Made by a program: the position numbers and the translations under genes
Shown: in pieces, positions 35,386 to 43,068 of the stretch
Position numbering within the stretch: the first letter of the stretch is position 1
How the letters are laid out: each line of letters opens with the position of its first letter
Notes under the pieces: generated by a model
Told to the model about the DNA's origin: nothing
The model's input: only the letters and a program-made list of their open reading frames with translations
Database searches by the model: none
NCBI GenBank assembly: GCA_964613945.1
Contig: CAZTJC010000010.1
Location: 62,001 to 126,000, forward strand
Source: JAVVHH01 sp964613945
GTDB lineage: Bacteria > Pseudomonadota > Alphaproteobacteria > Acetobacterales > Acetobacteraceae
Reading direction: 5' to 3'
Length of the DNA: 64,000 nt

Positions 35386-37548
35386 TCAGCGCTGGGCAAG
35401 CTGGAAGTAAAGAGCGGCCAGCCGGGCGGGCAGATCGGCCAGGGCCGTTAGGCTCATCGTCCGGTGCCGGCCGAAGATGGCGTCTCCGGCGCCGGCGCCG
35501 GCCGGGTCCATCACCAGGCCGAACACGTCGATGCCCCGGTGACGAAGGGCACTCGCAGCCCGGCTGGCGTCCTCGATCAGTTCGGCCGGGTTCGGGACGT
35601 CGATGTCGGACGGTTCGCCGTCGGTGAGCACCAGCATGAGCTTCCGGGCCGTTGGCAACGGCGCGAGTTCGGCACCGGCGTGACGCAGGGCGGCGCCGAG
35701 GCGGGTGGAGAGACCCGGTCGCAATGCGGCGAGGCGCTGGTGGATCGTGGGGCCGTGCGGTTCGTCGAAATCCTTCAGGCGGGTGAGGCGGATGTCGTCG
35801 CGGCCGGCGGATGCGAAGGCGCGCAGGGCGAAGCGATCACCGCTCGCGGCCAGTGCGTCGGCCAGGGCGGCCACCGCGATGCGCTGGGCGTCGAGGATGG
35901 TGGTGCCCGAAGTCGTGGCGGCTGCGGTGGATTGTGAGATGTCCAGGATCACCAGGGTCGCCAGGTCGCGGCCGGTGGCGGTGCGGTCGCGGTAGAGGCG
36001 TGAGTCCGGCGTCTGGCCGGCCAGACGCGCGGCGGCAGCGGCGACCGCGCGGTCGAGGTCGAGTTCCTCGCCGTCCTCCCGCGCCGGGCTGCGGCGACGA
36101 GGGCCAACCGCGACGCTGCGGACGAGCCGGTCGATCTCCGCTCTGAGGTTGGGATCGGGAGGGGTGGCGGGCTGGTGATGGGCTTCCGTGTCGCGGATCG
36201 TGGTCCAGTCGGGGCGCAGGGTGCGGGCGGCAGAATCCCATTCGGGGTAAGTCGCCAGGACGGGCCCGCGGTCATCCTGGCCGATCGTGCGGGCGCGGGG
36301 TGCGGCTGGCGCGTCGGCCGGGTTGGGGCGGGCGGCGTCGACGGTGAGGGCCAGGGCGTCGTCGGGAACGTCCGGCGTGTCCCAGAGATGGGCGTTGTCG
36401 TCCCGGTAGGGCGGGTCGATGCGGTAGGTCTTGGCGTTGAACTGCAGGCGCATCTGGCCGAGGTCATTGCCGAGCAGACCGCCCAGCGTGCGGGAGATCG
36501 CCGGGTCGGCGGGATCGGCGGCACCGAACAGGGTGCGGCCCTTTTGGACAAAGGCGTCGGGGTCGGCATAGGCCGGGTCGAGCAATGCGCGGGCCAAGCG
36601 GGCGATCAGGTCGAGCGCCAACGGCGGGCCGGCGCGAGGTCCGGCGGTGTGCCAGGTGGACCAGAGCGCGCGCAGACCGGGGAAGCGGGCGATGGCGAGT
36701 GCCTCGACGCGGGCGTCTTCGATCAGGCCGATCAGCACGCGCTGGATGGGCCGCAGCTCGGCAAGCGGGAGCAGCACGGGCGGGGCCACCATGTGCGCCT
36801 GCGCGTGAGCGACGGCGGCGCGGTAGAGGGCGCGGGTGCGGTTGGACGGGATGCCGGGGTATGTCGCGGGCAGGATGATGCTGCCGGAGGCGATGATCGG
36901 GCGGGTCTGGGTGGCGAGCGGGAGTGCGCGGAGGCGGGGGATACCGCCCCAAAGGCCGGCGACGTAGGCCGTCAGCATCGGTTCGAGGTCGGAAAAACCG
37001 ACGGAGCCCGGCGGTCGGGCGAGAAGGGCGGCGAGCGGGCCGTCCTCCGTGAAGAAAGCCAGGCGGCGGCGTTTGTCGGTGGCGGTGGCCTTGAGGCCGG
37101 CGGCGACGGCGTCGGCGAACGCGGCGGCATCGCGACCGGCAAGCAGGGTGGCCGTGCGCCCGGCGACGGACTCCACGAGCCCCGGCGCCTCATGGGCCAG
37201 GCGGTTGAGCGCCTGCCACCAGATCGGCAGACCGGCGGGGCCGAGAAGGCGGGCGGCGTCAGGTTGAGCCCGGAGGCAGGCAAGGGCTGCGCGGGCGCCG
37301 GCGCGGCGGCAGAGAGCGGCGGCGGCAGGGCCGGCGTCGAGCATGCCGGTTTGGGTCGGGTCGAGATGCCAGAACGCCTCGATGCAGGGGAGGCCGGCGG
37401 CGGCGTTGGACAGGTCGAGGGTGGCGGTGGCCCAGCGGTGCTGAAAGGCCGGGTCGGTGCGGGCGACCGTGCGCCAGGCGACGGCGTAGGCGGGGCGGAG
37501 AGCGGGGCGATCGTCGACCAGGCGGCGGACGCGCTCGTCTTCCGTCAC
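35386..37548 (-). CDS. VWA-domain protein of the CbbO/NorD family
   Basis: Partner protein of a MoxR-type AAA+ ATPase, 720 residues, cytoplasmic. The C-terminal VWA domain (about 535-720) has a complete metal-ion-dependent adhesion site: D-I-S-Q-S, the Thr in S-T-R-L-G-A-A, and L-T-D-G-E-P-S-D; the segment R-L-K-D-F-D-E-P-H-G is typical of CbbO/NorD. The N-terminal two thirds are helical and Ala/Arg-rich. Known relatives activate Rubisco (CbbO) or nitric oxide reductase (NorD), but neither enzyme is encoded here. GTG 37548 follows the AAA+ stop by 7 bp, in one operon with cbtB and cbtA. Confidence 0.84.
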   Translation of the reverse strand: MTEDERVRRLVDDRPALRPAYAVAWRTVARTDPAFQHRWATATLDLSNAAAGLPCIEAFWHLDPTQTGMLDAGPAAAALCRRAGARAALACLRAQPDAARLLGPAGLPIWWQALNRLAHEAPGLVESVAGRTATLLAGRDAAAFADAVAAGLKATATDKRRRLAFFTEDGPLAALLARPPGSVGFSDLEPMLTAYVAGLWGGIPRLRALPLATQTRPIIASGSIILPATYPGIPSNRTRALYRAAVAHAQAHMVAPPVLLPLAELRPIQRVLIGLIEDARVEALAIARFPGLRALWSTWHTAGPRAGPPLALDLIARLARALLDPAYADPDAFVQKGRTLFGAADPADPAISRTLGGLLGNDLGQMRLQFNAKTYRIDPPYRDDNAHLWDTPDVPDDALALTVDAARPNPADAPAAPRARTIGQDDRGPVLATYPEWDSAARTLRPDWTTIRDTEAHHQPATPPDPNLRAEIDRLVRSVAVGPRRRSPAREDGEELDLDRAVAAAAARLAGQTPDSRLYRDRTATGRDLATLVILDISQSTAAATTSGTTILDAQRIAVAALADALAASGDRFALRAFASAGRDDIRLTRLKDFDEPHGPTIHQRLAALRPGLSTRLGAALRHAGAELAPLPTARKLMLVLTDGEPSDIDVPNPAELIEDASRAASALRHRGIDVFGLVMDPAGAGAGDAIFGRHRTMSLTALADLPARLAALYFQLAQR

Positions 37549-37555
37549 GGCGGGC

Positions 37556-38356
37556 TCACGGCAGGCAGGCGGCGATCAGGGCGTCCAGGGTGTCGCGCAT
37601 GTCGGGGTCGTCGGTGAGCGGGAGCACGACGGCGGCACGCAGGGCGTCGGGCAGCGGGATGCCGGCAGTGACGAGGCCGGCGGCGTGGATGAGCATGCGG
37701 GTAGAGGCGCCTTCACCGAGACCGCGGCCACGTAGATTGCGGGTGCGGCCGGCGACGTCGACCAGCAGGGCGGCGGTGGTGGGATCGATGCCGGTCTCGC
37801 GGGCGACGATGTCGGCTTCGGCGGCGGGGGCGGGATAGGCGAAGTCGATGGCGACGAAGCGTTGCTTGGTGGACTCCTTCAAATCTTTAGCGGCACTCTG
37901 GTAGCCGGGGTTGTAGGAGACGACGAGCAGGAAGTCGGGGTGAGCGGGGATCAGTTCGCGGTTGCGGTCGAGCGGGAGGACCCGGCGGTTGTCGGCCAGC
38001 GGGTGGATGACGACGGCCGTGTCCTGGCGGGCTTCGACGATCTCGTCGAGGTAGCAGATGGCGCCATGGCGGACGGCGGTAGTCAGCGGGCCGTCGGTCC
38101 AGACCGTGCCGGCGCCGTCGAGCAGGAAGCGGCCGGCGAGGTCGGCGGCGGTGAGGTCCTCGTGACAGGCGACGGTGATGAGTGGACGGCCGAGGTCGAA
38201 TGCCATGGCCTCGACGAAGCGGCTCTTGCCGCAGCCAGTGGGGCCCTTGAGCATAACGGGCAGGCGGCGGCTGGCGGCGGCGGCGAACAGGACGGCTTCG
38301 TTGCCCGTCGGTTGATAGAAGGGGCGCGTCGGGACGCGGTAGGCGTCTAGGCTCAC
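37556..38356 (-). CDS. AAA+ ATPase of the CbbQ/NirQ/NorQ family (MoxR type)
   Basis: MoxR-type AAA+ chaperone ATPase, 266 residues, the family length. Walker A G-P-T-G-C-G-K-S is at 38-45; T-V-A-C-H-E-D-L-T-A-A-D-L-A-G-R and W-T-D-G-P-L-T follow; Walker B is A-I-C-Y-L-D-E-I; sensor 1 is V-V-S-Y-N-P-G-Y-Q. These place it with CbbQ/NorQ rather than CobS or BchI. GTG 38356 is chosen because it lies 7 bp after the cbtA stop; a longer frame would overlap cbtA by 80 bp. With the VWA partner it should form an activase or metal-insertion machine. Its client enzyme is unknown; co-transcription with a cobalt transporter hints at a cobalt-dependent target. Confidence 0.88.
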   Translation of the reverse strand: MSLDAYRVPTRPFYQPTGNEAVLFAAAASRRLPVMLKGPTGCGKSRFVEAMAFDLGRPLITVACHEDLTAADLAGRFLLDGAGTVWTDGPLTTAVRHGAICYLDEIVEARQDTAVVIHPLADNRRVLPLDRNRELIPAHPDFLLVVSYNPGYQSAAKDLKESTKQRFVAIDFAYPAPAAEADIVARETGIDPTTAALLVDVAGRTRNLRGRGLGEGASTRMLIHAAGLVTAGIPLPDALRAAVVLPLTDDPDMRDTLDALIAACLP

Positions 38357-38363
38357 CGCCGGG

Positions 38364-39149
38364 TTAGCGGACGAGAGGCTGGAGACGGCCGAGACCGCGG
38401 CGCTGCGGCGCAAGGAGGCGTTCGGCGGCGTAGCCGAAAGCAATACCGAAGGTGCTCCACATGACGAGTTGTAGGCCCATCGACGCGATACGGAAGTGCC
38501 AAAGAACGCTGGCGGGGAAGTCGGCTGGCACTTCGTCGATGCTTGGCAGAAGTGCGGCGGTGACGCCTATGATCAGGACGTAGGTAGCGAGGGCGGCCAA
38601 GCCGGCGGTCCAGCCATCGGTGCGGCGCGCGAGCTTGGTATGCAGTACGATCGCGCCGACGGTGGCGGCGACCGAGATGGCGATCATGATGAAGTAGAGT
38701 GCGGTGCGGTGCGCGATGGTGTCGGGCTCACCGACCGCGGGTGGGTTGGACGGGTAGATAATCATCGGGACGACGGAGATGGCCAGGAACCCAGCGACGG
38801 CGAGAAGCGCGGCCAGCGGCTTCGGCCCGGCGCGGCCGACCCGGCCGTAAGCATAGGCGAAGACGAGCGAGAACAGGCCACCAAAGGCGACGCTGTAGAC
38901 GCCCACGCCGGTGAACAGGCCGATGCCGGACTGGATGCCACGGCTGAAGAGTTCTGGCTCGGGGGTTTCGGCCGCGGCGGTGGCGTGGTCGTGATTGTGC
39001 CCGGCGGCGTGTTCGGCGTGTTCGTGGGCGGCTTCAAAGGCGATGGCGCGGTCGACGCTAGGTTCGCCGGCGAGCTTGCCGAAGCCGAACATCAGAATGC
39101 CGGCGAGCAGACCGACCAGCAAGCCGCGGATGAGCAGTGCGCGCGCCAT
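38364..39149 (-). CDS. cbtA: Predicted cobalt transporter subunit CbtA
   Basis: Inner-membrane protein of the CbtAB cobalt uptake family, typically under B12 control. The 261 residues have about six hydrophobic segments and a His-rich loop after the first one (H-E-H-A-E-H-A-A-G-H-N-H-D-H, residues about 40-56), the expected metal-binding feature. ATG 39149 is chosen because the hydrophobic segment starts right after it and it lies 16 bp after the cbtB stop. The AAA+ gene follows after 7 bp. Confidence 0.86.
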   Translation of the reverse strand: MARALLIRGLLVGLLAGILMFGFGKLAGEPSVDRAIAFEAAHEHAEHAAGHNHDHATAAAETPEPELFSRGIQSGIGLFTGVGVYSVAFGGLFSLVFAYAYGRVGRAGPKPLAALLAVAGFLAISVVPMIIYPSNPPAVGEPDTIAHRTALYFIMIAISVAATVGAIVLHTKLARRTDGWTAGLAALATYVLIIGVTAALLPSIDEVPADFPASVLWHFRIASMGLQLVMWSTFGIAFGYAAERLLAPQRRGLGRLQPLVR

Positions 39150-39165
39150 CGTTTTGACCCGGCTG

Positions 39166-39372
39166 TCAGTGGCAGGGGAAGCCAAGGAGGTGACGGGCGT
39201 CGTGGACGAATTCGTGCACGGAGGTGCCGTTGATCAGCGAGGTCGCGCCTTCCTCGGCGCCGACGAAATAGAGCGCGAGCAGGAATACGGCGCCGAAGAT
39301 GGCCCAGGGCATCAGTTCGCGAACCGGGATGGGGGTGGCGCGGGTGCCGGGCGCTAGGATCAGGTCGGACAT
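39166..39372 (-). CDS. cbtB: Predicted cobalt transporter subunit CbtB
   Basis: Small membrane protein, 68 residues, with one transmembrane segment (W-A-I-F-G-A-V-F-L-L-A-L-Y-F-V-G). The C-terminal metal-binding tail H-E-F-V-H-D-A-R-H-L-L-G-F-P-C-H is the CbtB hallmark (H..HD.RH....PCH). Start ATG 39372 has AAGGAGA 6 nt upstream. It is the first gene of the cbtB-cbtA-AAA+-VWA operon and is divergent from the histidine-phosphatase homologue with 77 bp between, too short for a cobalamin riboswitch of usual size. Confidence 0.9.
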   Translation of the reverse strand: MSDLILAPGTRATPIPVRELMPWAIFGAVFLLALYFVGAEEGATSLINGTSVHEFVHDARHLLGFPCH

Positions 39373-39449
39373 CGGGTTCTCCTTAGGCGGCGTCGCAAGA
39401 TATGGAGCCGTTGTAGCCCGGTCGGCGGGTGGCGTGAATAGGTGGGATC

Positions 39450-39992
39450 ATGGCGATTCGGTTGACGTTGATTTGCCAGGGGGCGAGTGCGGCGACTCGG
39501 ACGGGAGCCTTTCCGGCGGATGAAGGGTTGGATGCGGCCGGGTTGGCGGCGGTGGGCGCGGCTCGGGCGGTGCGCCAGGTCGATGCGGCTTGGATGGGGC
39601 CGGGAAGGGCGGCGCGGGAGACGGCGGAGGCGCTAGGTATCGAGGCGCTGGTATCGGGCGACTTGCGGGAGATCGATTACGGGGCGTGGACGGGGCGTTC
39701 GGTGACGGAGTTGGACGCGGGAGAGGTCGCGGCTTGGATGGGAGATCCGGCGGTGGCACCGCATGGCGGGGAAAGCATTGCGCAGGCGGTGGCGCGGATG
39801 AAGCGGTGGATGATGGGGCTGGAGGAAGGGCGGGTGCTGGCGGTGGTACCGGTGAGTCTGGCACGGGCGGCAGTGGTGATCGCGCTGGATGCGCCGGTGG
39901 AAGCGTTCTGGCGGGTGGACGTGGCGCCGCTGGGGCGGGTGGTGTTGAGCAGGATGGGTGGGCGGTGGAATCTGCAGGGGCTAGAGCGGTGA
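39450..39992 (+). CDS. Histidine-phosphatase-fold protein lacking the catalytic histidines
   Basis: Phosphoglycerate-mutase-like fold, 180 residues, smaller than CobC-type enzymes. The N-terminal active-site motif, normally R-H-G or similar, reads L-I-C-Q-G-A-S: residue 10 is Gln (codon CAG) where the phosphate-accepting His belongs. The second-His region reads V-V-P-V-S-L-A-R-A, with no His either. Other family segments are kept (R-E-I-D-Y-G-A-W-T-G-R-S, P-H-G-G-E-S-I-A-Q-A). It is divergent from cbtB, a position where cobalt/B12 loci often carry such a gene. It is best read as a pseudo-enzyme; a sequencing error cannot explain both changes. Confidence 0.78.
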   Translation: MAIRLTLICQGASAATRTGAFPADEGLDAAGLAAVGAARAVRQVDAAWMGPGRAARETAEALGIEALVSGDLREIDYGAWTGRSVTELDAGEVAAWMGDPAVAPHGGESIAQAVARMKRWMMGLEEGRVLAVVPVSLARAAVVIALDAPVEAFWRVDVAPLGRVVLSRMGGRWNLQGLER

Positions 39993-40020
39993 CTCCCTCT
40001 CCCGTCAGCGGAAGAGGGAG
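39993..40020. terminator. Candidate bidirectional terminator hairpin
   Basis: CTCCCTCT pairs with AGAGGGAG over 8 bp, with an inner CCG/CGG stem and a TCAG loop. It starts right at the end of the histidine-phosphatase homologue and lies 12 bp before the stop of the convergent amidase. It shares its core with the hairpin at 21642-21667. Confidence 0.5.
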
Positions 40021-40032
40021 CCGGAAGCGGGC

Positions 40033-41064
40033 CTATTTGTGGGTGGTGTTGGGAATGCCGTCGATGGGACATTCGGGGGTGCCGACGGTGGGGCGGGTCA
40101 TGGCTTCCACCATCTCGCGGGTGCCATCCGGATCGGCGATCCAGCGCTTGTAAAAGTCGTAGGGGCAGGCGGCCTCGCCCTTGTCGCCTTCGCCGGAGTT
40201 GATCATGCCGGTGTAGCCGCGATGCACCAATTTGAAGAGGTGGTTCTCGGACTGCATGTTGGTGCGGGCGTCGCGTATCAGAGAGGTCGACAGGGCGGCG
40301 TATTGGATGCCCATCTCCTCCGTGCCGCATTCGCCCAGGGTGCGGCCATCGAAGCCGATAATGGAGGAGTGGCCGAAGTAGGAGTAAACACCGTCGAAGC
40401 CGGTGGCGTTGGCGACGGCGACGTAGCAGTTATTGGCCCAGGCCATGGATTTAGACATCAGGATCTGCTGTTCCTTGGCCGGATACATGTAGCCCTGGCA
40501 GCGGATGATGAGTTCGGCGCCGCGCATGGCGCAGTCGCGCCAGATCTCGGGGTAGTTGCCGTCGTCGCAGATGATGAGGCTGATCTTGAGACCCTTGGGG
40601 CCATCGGAAACGTAGGTGCAGTTGCCGGGATACCAGCCTTCGATCGGCACCCACGGCATGATCTTGCGGTATTTCTGCACGATCTCGCCCTGGTCGTTCA
40701 TCAGGATGAGGGTGTTGTACGGCGCCTTGTTGGGATGCTCCTCGTGGCGCTCGCCGGTGAGCGAGAACACGCCCCAGACCTTGGCCGTGCGGCAGGCCTC
40801 GGCGAAGATGTCGGTCTCGTCGCCGGGGATGGCGGCGGCCGTGTCGTACATCTCCTTGCTGTCGTACATGATGCCGTGGGTCGAGTATTCGGGGAAGATG
40901 ACCAGGTCCATGCCGGGAAGGCCGGACTTCATGCCAACCACCATGTCGGCGATCTTCTTGGCATTCTCGAGCACTTCGGCCTTGGTATGCAGCCGGGGCA
41001 TCTTGTAGTTCACGACGGCGACGCCGACGGTATCCTTGCTGCTGGAGATATCGCCATGGATCAT
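40033..41064 (-). CDS. amiE: Aliphatic amidase AmiE
   Basis: Nitrilase-superfamily enzyme that hydrolyses short aliphatic amides to acid and ammonia; cytoplasmic. At 343 residues it matches the Pseudomonas AmiE in size, and the catalytic triad falls at the same numbers: Glu59 (I-F-P-E-Y-S), Lys134 (K-Y-R-K-I-M-P-W), Cys166 (I-I-C-D-D-G-N). The extended C-terminal tail that locks the hexamer in AmiE is present. ATG 41064 is where homology starts, with AGGA 10 nt upstream. No AmiC/AmiR regulators are adjacent. Formamidase (AmiF) is the main alternative, less likely given W-V-P-I-E-G-W-Y-P-G. Confidence 0.9.
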   Translation of the reverse strand: MIHGDISSSKDTVGVAVVNYKMPRLHTKAEVLENAKKIADMVVGMKSGLPGMDLVIFPEYSTHGIMYDSKEMYDTAAAIPGDETDIFAEACRTAKVWGVFSLTGERHEEHPNKAPYNTLILMNDQGEIVQKYRKIMPWVPIEGWYPGNCTYVSDGPKGLKISLIICDDGNYPEIWRDCAMRGAELIIRCQGYMYPAKEQQILMSKSMAWANNCYVAVANATGFDGVYSYFGHSSIIGFDGRTLGECGTEEMGIQYAALSTSLIRDARTNMQSENHLFKLVHRGYTGMINSGEGDKGEAACPYDFYKRWIADPDGTREMVEAMTRPTVGTPECPIDGIPNTTHK

Positions 41065-41131
41065 GGTCTGCCGTCCTTCATCGGGTCTGAAATCGAGACT
41101 GCACGACCCGTGGGGTGGGTTCAAGCGACGC

Positions 41132-41434
41132 TCAGAACCCCACCAGCAGCAAGTCGAGCGCGCGCACGACCGCATCGTGATGCGGGTCTAGCGAGAGAAC
41201 CGCCTGCTTGAGTTCGGCGCTCGGCACGCTGGCGAGAGCCTGCGTGAGCAGGACATACGGTTGGCCATTGATCTGGAATATCGGGTTTAGGTCACTGATC
41301 GGCTTGGAGGCCTCGTGTTCCGGGATAAGCGGAACGGCGATGCGGGTCTGTAAACCGTTTAACAGATCAGCCTGCACGTCGACGACGTAACCCGGTCGCC
41401 CCCCGGGCATGGGATAGACGTCCAACCTGGCCAC
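41132..41434 (-). CDS. ccdB: Type II toxin CcdB family protein
   Basis: Toxin of a type II system that poisons DNA gyrase in the F-plasmid prototype; 100 residues, matching CcdB. Features are the N-terminal D-V-Y-P, Y-V-V-D-V-Q-A-D-L-L, T-R-I-A-V-P-L-I-P, L-N-P-I-F-Q-I and the C-terminal A-L-D-L-L-L-V-G-F, whose last residues are needed for gyrase poisoning in the F toxin. Start GTG 41434 overlaps the antitoxin stop by one base (TAGTG), so expression is coupled. Confidence 0.87.
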   Translation of the reverse strand: MARLDVYPMPGGRPGYVVDVQADLLNGLQTRIAVPLIPEHEASKPISDLNPIFQINGQPYVLLTQALASVPSAELKQAVLSLDPHHDAVVRALDLLLVGF

Positions 41435-41676
41435 TAGAACTGACGATAAGCCGCAAGAGGAAGGCCGTTCCGCTCGACGTATGAATTATAGTCGTCCAGC
41501 GCGTCATGGTTGTCCTCCAGCCAGCGGCGGCGGCGTTCACCGGTGACGGCAGCGGAGAGCCCGACCTCGCAAGCCTGGGATAGGTTGATTCCCAGGTCTC
41601 GCGCCTCGCGCAACAGGGCGTCGGGGAGGGTGACGTTAGTCGGCCGACGATGACCCGTGTTGCGATGCGCTGACAT
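41434..41676 (-). CDS. ccdA: Type II antitoxin CcdA family protein
   Basis: Antitoxin and probable autorepressor of the pair, 80 residues. The N-terminal ribbon-helix-helix reads T-N-V-T-L-P-D-A-L-L-R-E-A-R-D-L-G-I-N-L-S-Q; the C-terminal toxin-binding tail has R-R-R-W-L-E-D-N-H-D-A-L-D-D-Y-N-S-Y-V-E and G-L-P-L-A-A-Y-R-Q-F, the standard CcdA end. No mobile-element genes are adjacent, so this is a chromosomal copy. An imperfect inverted repeat 25-45 bp upstream (41701-41721) is a possible operator. Confidence 0.87.
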   Translation of the reverse strand: MSAHRNTGHRRPTNVTLPDALLREARDLGINLSQACEVGLSAAVTGERRRRWLEDNHDALDDYNSYVERNGLPLAAYRQF

Positions 41677-41700
41677 GGGTGAGAACTATGCGCAGCCGCC

Positions 41701-41721
41701 ATGCGCACGGCAAGTGTGCAT
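41701..41721. promoter_or_regulatory. Candidate ccdAB operator (imperfect inverted repeat)
   Basis: ATGCGCAC and GTGTGCAT pair at 7 of 8 positions around a 5-nt spacer, upstream of ccdA and divergent rsbR. CcdA-type antitoxins repress their own promoter by binding such repeats. Confidence 0.35.
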
Positions 41722-41781
41722 GCGACAAAACGGGTCGATTAGTCTAAACGCTCGCTCGGGATAGTTCGTCGGGAGGGTGGC

Positions 41782-42645
41782 ATGACGCTGAATATAGTCG
41801 AGCGATTGATTCAGACGGATATGGATGCGCTGCTGGGACGGTGGCGGGACTTGATCGTAGCGGCGGGCGGCGCTGGCGGCGGGCGGATCAAGGACAGCGA
41901 ACTGCAGACGCAATGCCGCGAGTTCCTCACCGTGCTGTTGACGGGGGTGCGCACGGGCGCGACCAAGTTTTCCGATAGCGGCTTCGCCTCCGCGCGGGTG
42001 TTGCTGGACGAGGTTTCCAAGTCGCGGGCGGCGCTCGGCTTCAATCCGCGGGAGACGGCGACGTTCGTGTTCTCGCTCAAAGAGCCGCTGTTCGAGCGTC
42101 TGCAGGCGGAACACACGAGCGATATGTCTGCTTTCGCCGCCGATTGCTGGGCCGTAACGGAGCTAATCGATCAATTCGGGCTGTACACGGTCGAGGCGTA
42201 TCAGCGCAGCCGCGAGGACGTTGTGCGGCGACAACGTGACGAAATCGCCGAGTTGTCGACGCCGGTAGTCAAATTGTGGGACGGAATTCTGGCGCTGCCG
42301 CTGATCGGCACACTCGACTCGTCGCGGACTCAGGTCGTGATGGAGAACCTGCTCCAGGCGATCGTGGAGCAGAATGCCGAATTGGCGATCATCGACATTA
42401 CCGGTGTGCCGACGGTTGATACGCTGGTGGCCCAGCACCTGTTGAAGACGATCGCGGCGGCGCGGCTGATGGGGGCCGATTGCATCGTTTCGGGCATTCG
42501 GCCGCAGATCGCGCAAACAATGGTCCATCTCGGCGTCGAGCTAGACGTCATCTCGAAAGCGACGTTGGCGGACGCTTTGAAGCAGGCATTCCAGCGGACC
42601 GGGCGTCAGGTGGTGCGCCGCCCGCGTCCGGACGCCAAGGGCTGA
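41782..42645 (+). CDS. rsbR: RsbR-type stressosome sensor protein (RsbRD_N + STAS)
   Basis: Sensor/scaffold subunit of a stressosome, 287 residues, cytoplasmic. The N-terminal all-helical domain (about 1-145) resembles RsbR/RsbRD N-domains, which receive the input signal; the C-terminal STAS domain spans about 160-280. Both phosphorylation positions known in B. subtilis RsbR are kept as hydroxy residues: Thr214 (T-V-D-T-L) and Ser237 (I-V-S-G-I-R-P, Thr in Bacillus). ATG 41782 has GGGAGGG upstream. First gene of a five-gene operon rsbR-rsbS-rsbT-phosphatase-hybrid kinase. Confidence 0.87.
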   Translation: MTLNIVERLIQTDMDALLGRWRDLIVAAGGAGGGRIKDSELQTQCREFLTVLLTGVRTGATKFSDSGFASARVLLDEVSKSRAALGFNPRETATFVFSLKEPLFERLQAEHTSDMSAFAADCWAVTELIDQFGLYTVEAYQRSREDVVRRQRDEIAELSTPVVKLWDGILALPLIGTLDSSRTQVVMENLLQAIVEQNAELAIIDITGVPTVDTLVAQHLLKTIAAARLMGADCIVSGIRPQIAQTMVHLGVELDVISKATLADALKQAFQRTGRQVVRRPRPDAKG

Positions 42646-42651
42646 GCCGAC

Positions 42652-43068
42652 ATGGACCGTATCCCGATATTGAAGCTTGGCCGGGCGCTCCTGGTCAGCA
42701 TTCAGGCCGAGATGCACGATCGGCTGGCCAAAGGGTTGGAGGAGGATCTGTCCGAGCGCATCGTCCAGACCGCGGCGCGCGGCGTGATGATCGACATCTC
42801 GGGGTTGGAGATCGTCGATTCCTTCATGGGGCGGCTATTGGACAACATCGCTGGTGTTGCCCGCCTGCTGGGAGCCTCGACCGTGGTGGTCGGCATGCGG
42901 CCGGCGGTGGCGATCACGCTGGTAGAGTTGGGGCTGTCGCTGAACGGCGTGCGCACCGCACTCGACGTGGAGCGTGGTATGCGCCTGATCGGCACGGTCG
43001 TTATCGATCTGGACGATGATGAATTCGAGGCCGAGCTGGAGGCTCGTGATGACCTTCACGCCGAGTGA
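42652..43068 (+). CDS. rsbS: RsbS-type STAS protein (stressosome core)
   Basis: Antagonist/scaffold subunit that sequesters RsbT inside the stressosome, 138 residues. A single STAS domain with the phosphorylation site Ser57 in I-D-I-S-G-L-E-I-V-D-S-F-M-G-R-L-L, which lines up with Ser59 of B. subtilis RsbS. An acidic tail of about 20 residues (I-D-L-D-D-D-E-F-E-A-E-L-E) extends beyond the usual C-terminus. It begins 6 bp after rsbR and overlaps rsbT by 20 bp. Confidence 0.9.
   Translation: MDRIPILKLGRALLVSIQAEMHDRLAKGLEEDLSERIVQTAARGVMIDISGLEIVDSFMGRLLDNIAGVARLLGASTVVVGMRPAVAITLVELGLSLNGVRTALDVERGMRLIGTVVIDLDDDEFEAELEARDDLHAE

Noticed and set aside
36175..37617. 480-residue open frame antisense to the VWA gene
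   Set aside because: Low-complexity Gly/Arg/Ala translation, fully opposite a well-supported gene.
35386..38356. A nitric oxide reductase or Rubisco operon
   Set aside because: The AAA+/VWA pair looks like NorQ/NorD or CbbQ/CbbO, but norC, norB, cbbL, cbbS and cbbM are absent, so no such operon can be claimed.
39373..39449. Possible cobalamin riboswitch before cbtB
   Set aside because: The divergent spacer is only 77 bp; a cobalamin riboswitch needs about 150-200 nt, and I could not find its conserved core.
41132..41676. ccdAB as a sign of a plasmid or mobile island
   Set aside because: No replication, transfer, integrase or transposase gene is nearby; chromosomal copies of ccdAB are common.
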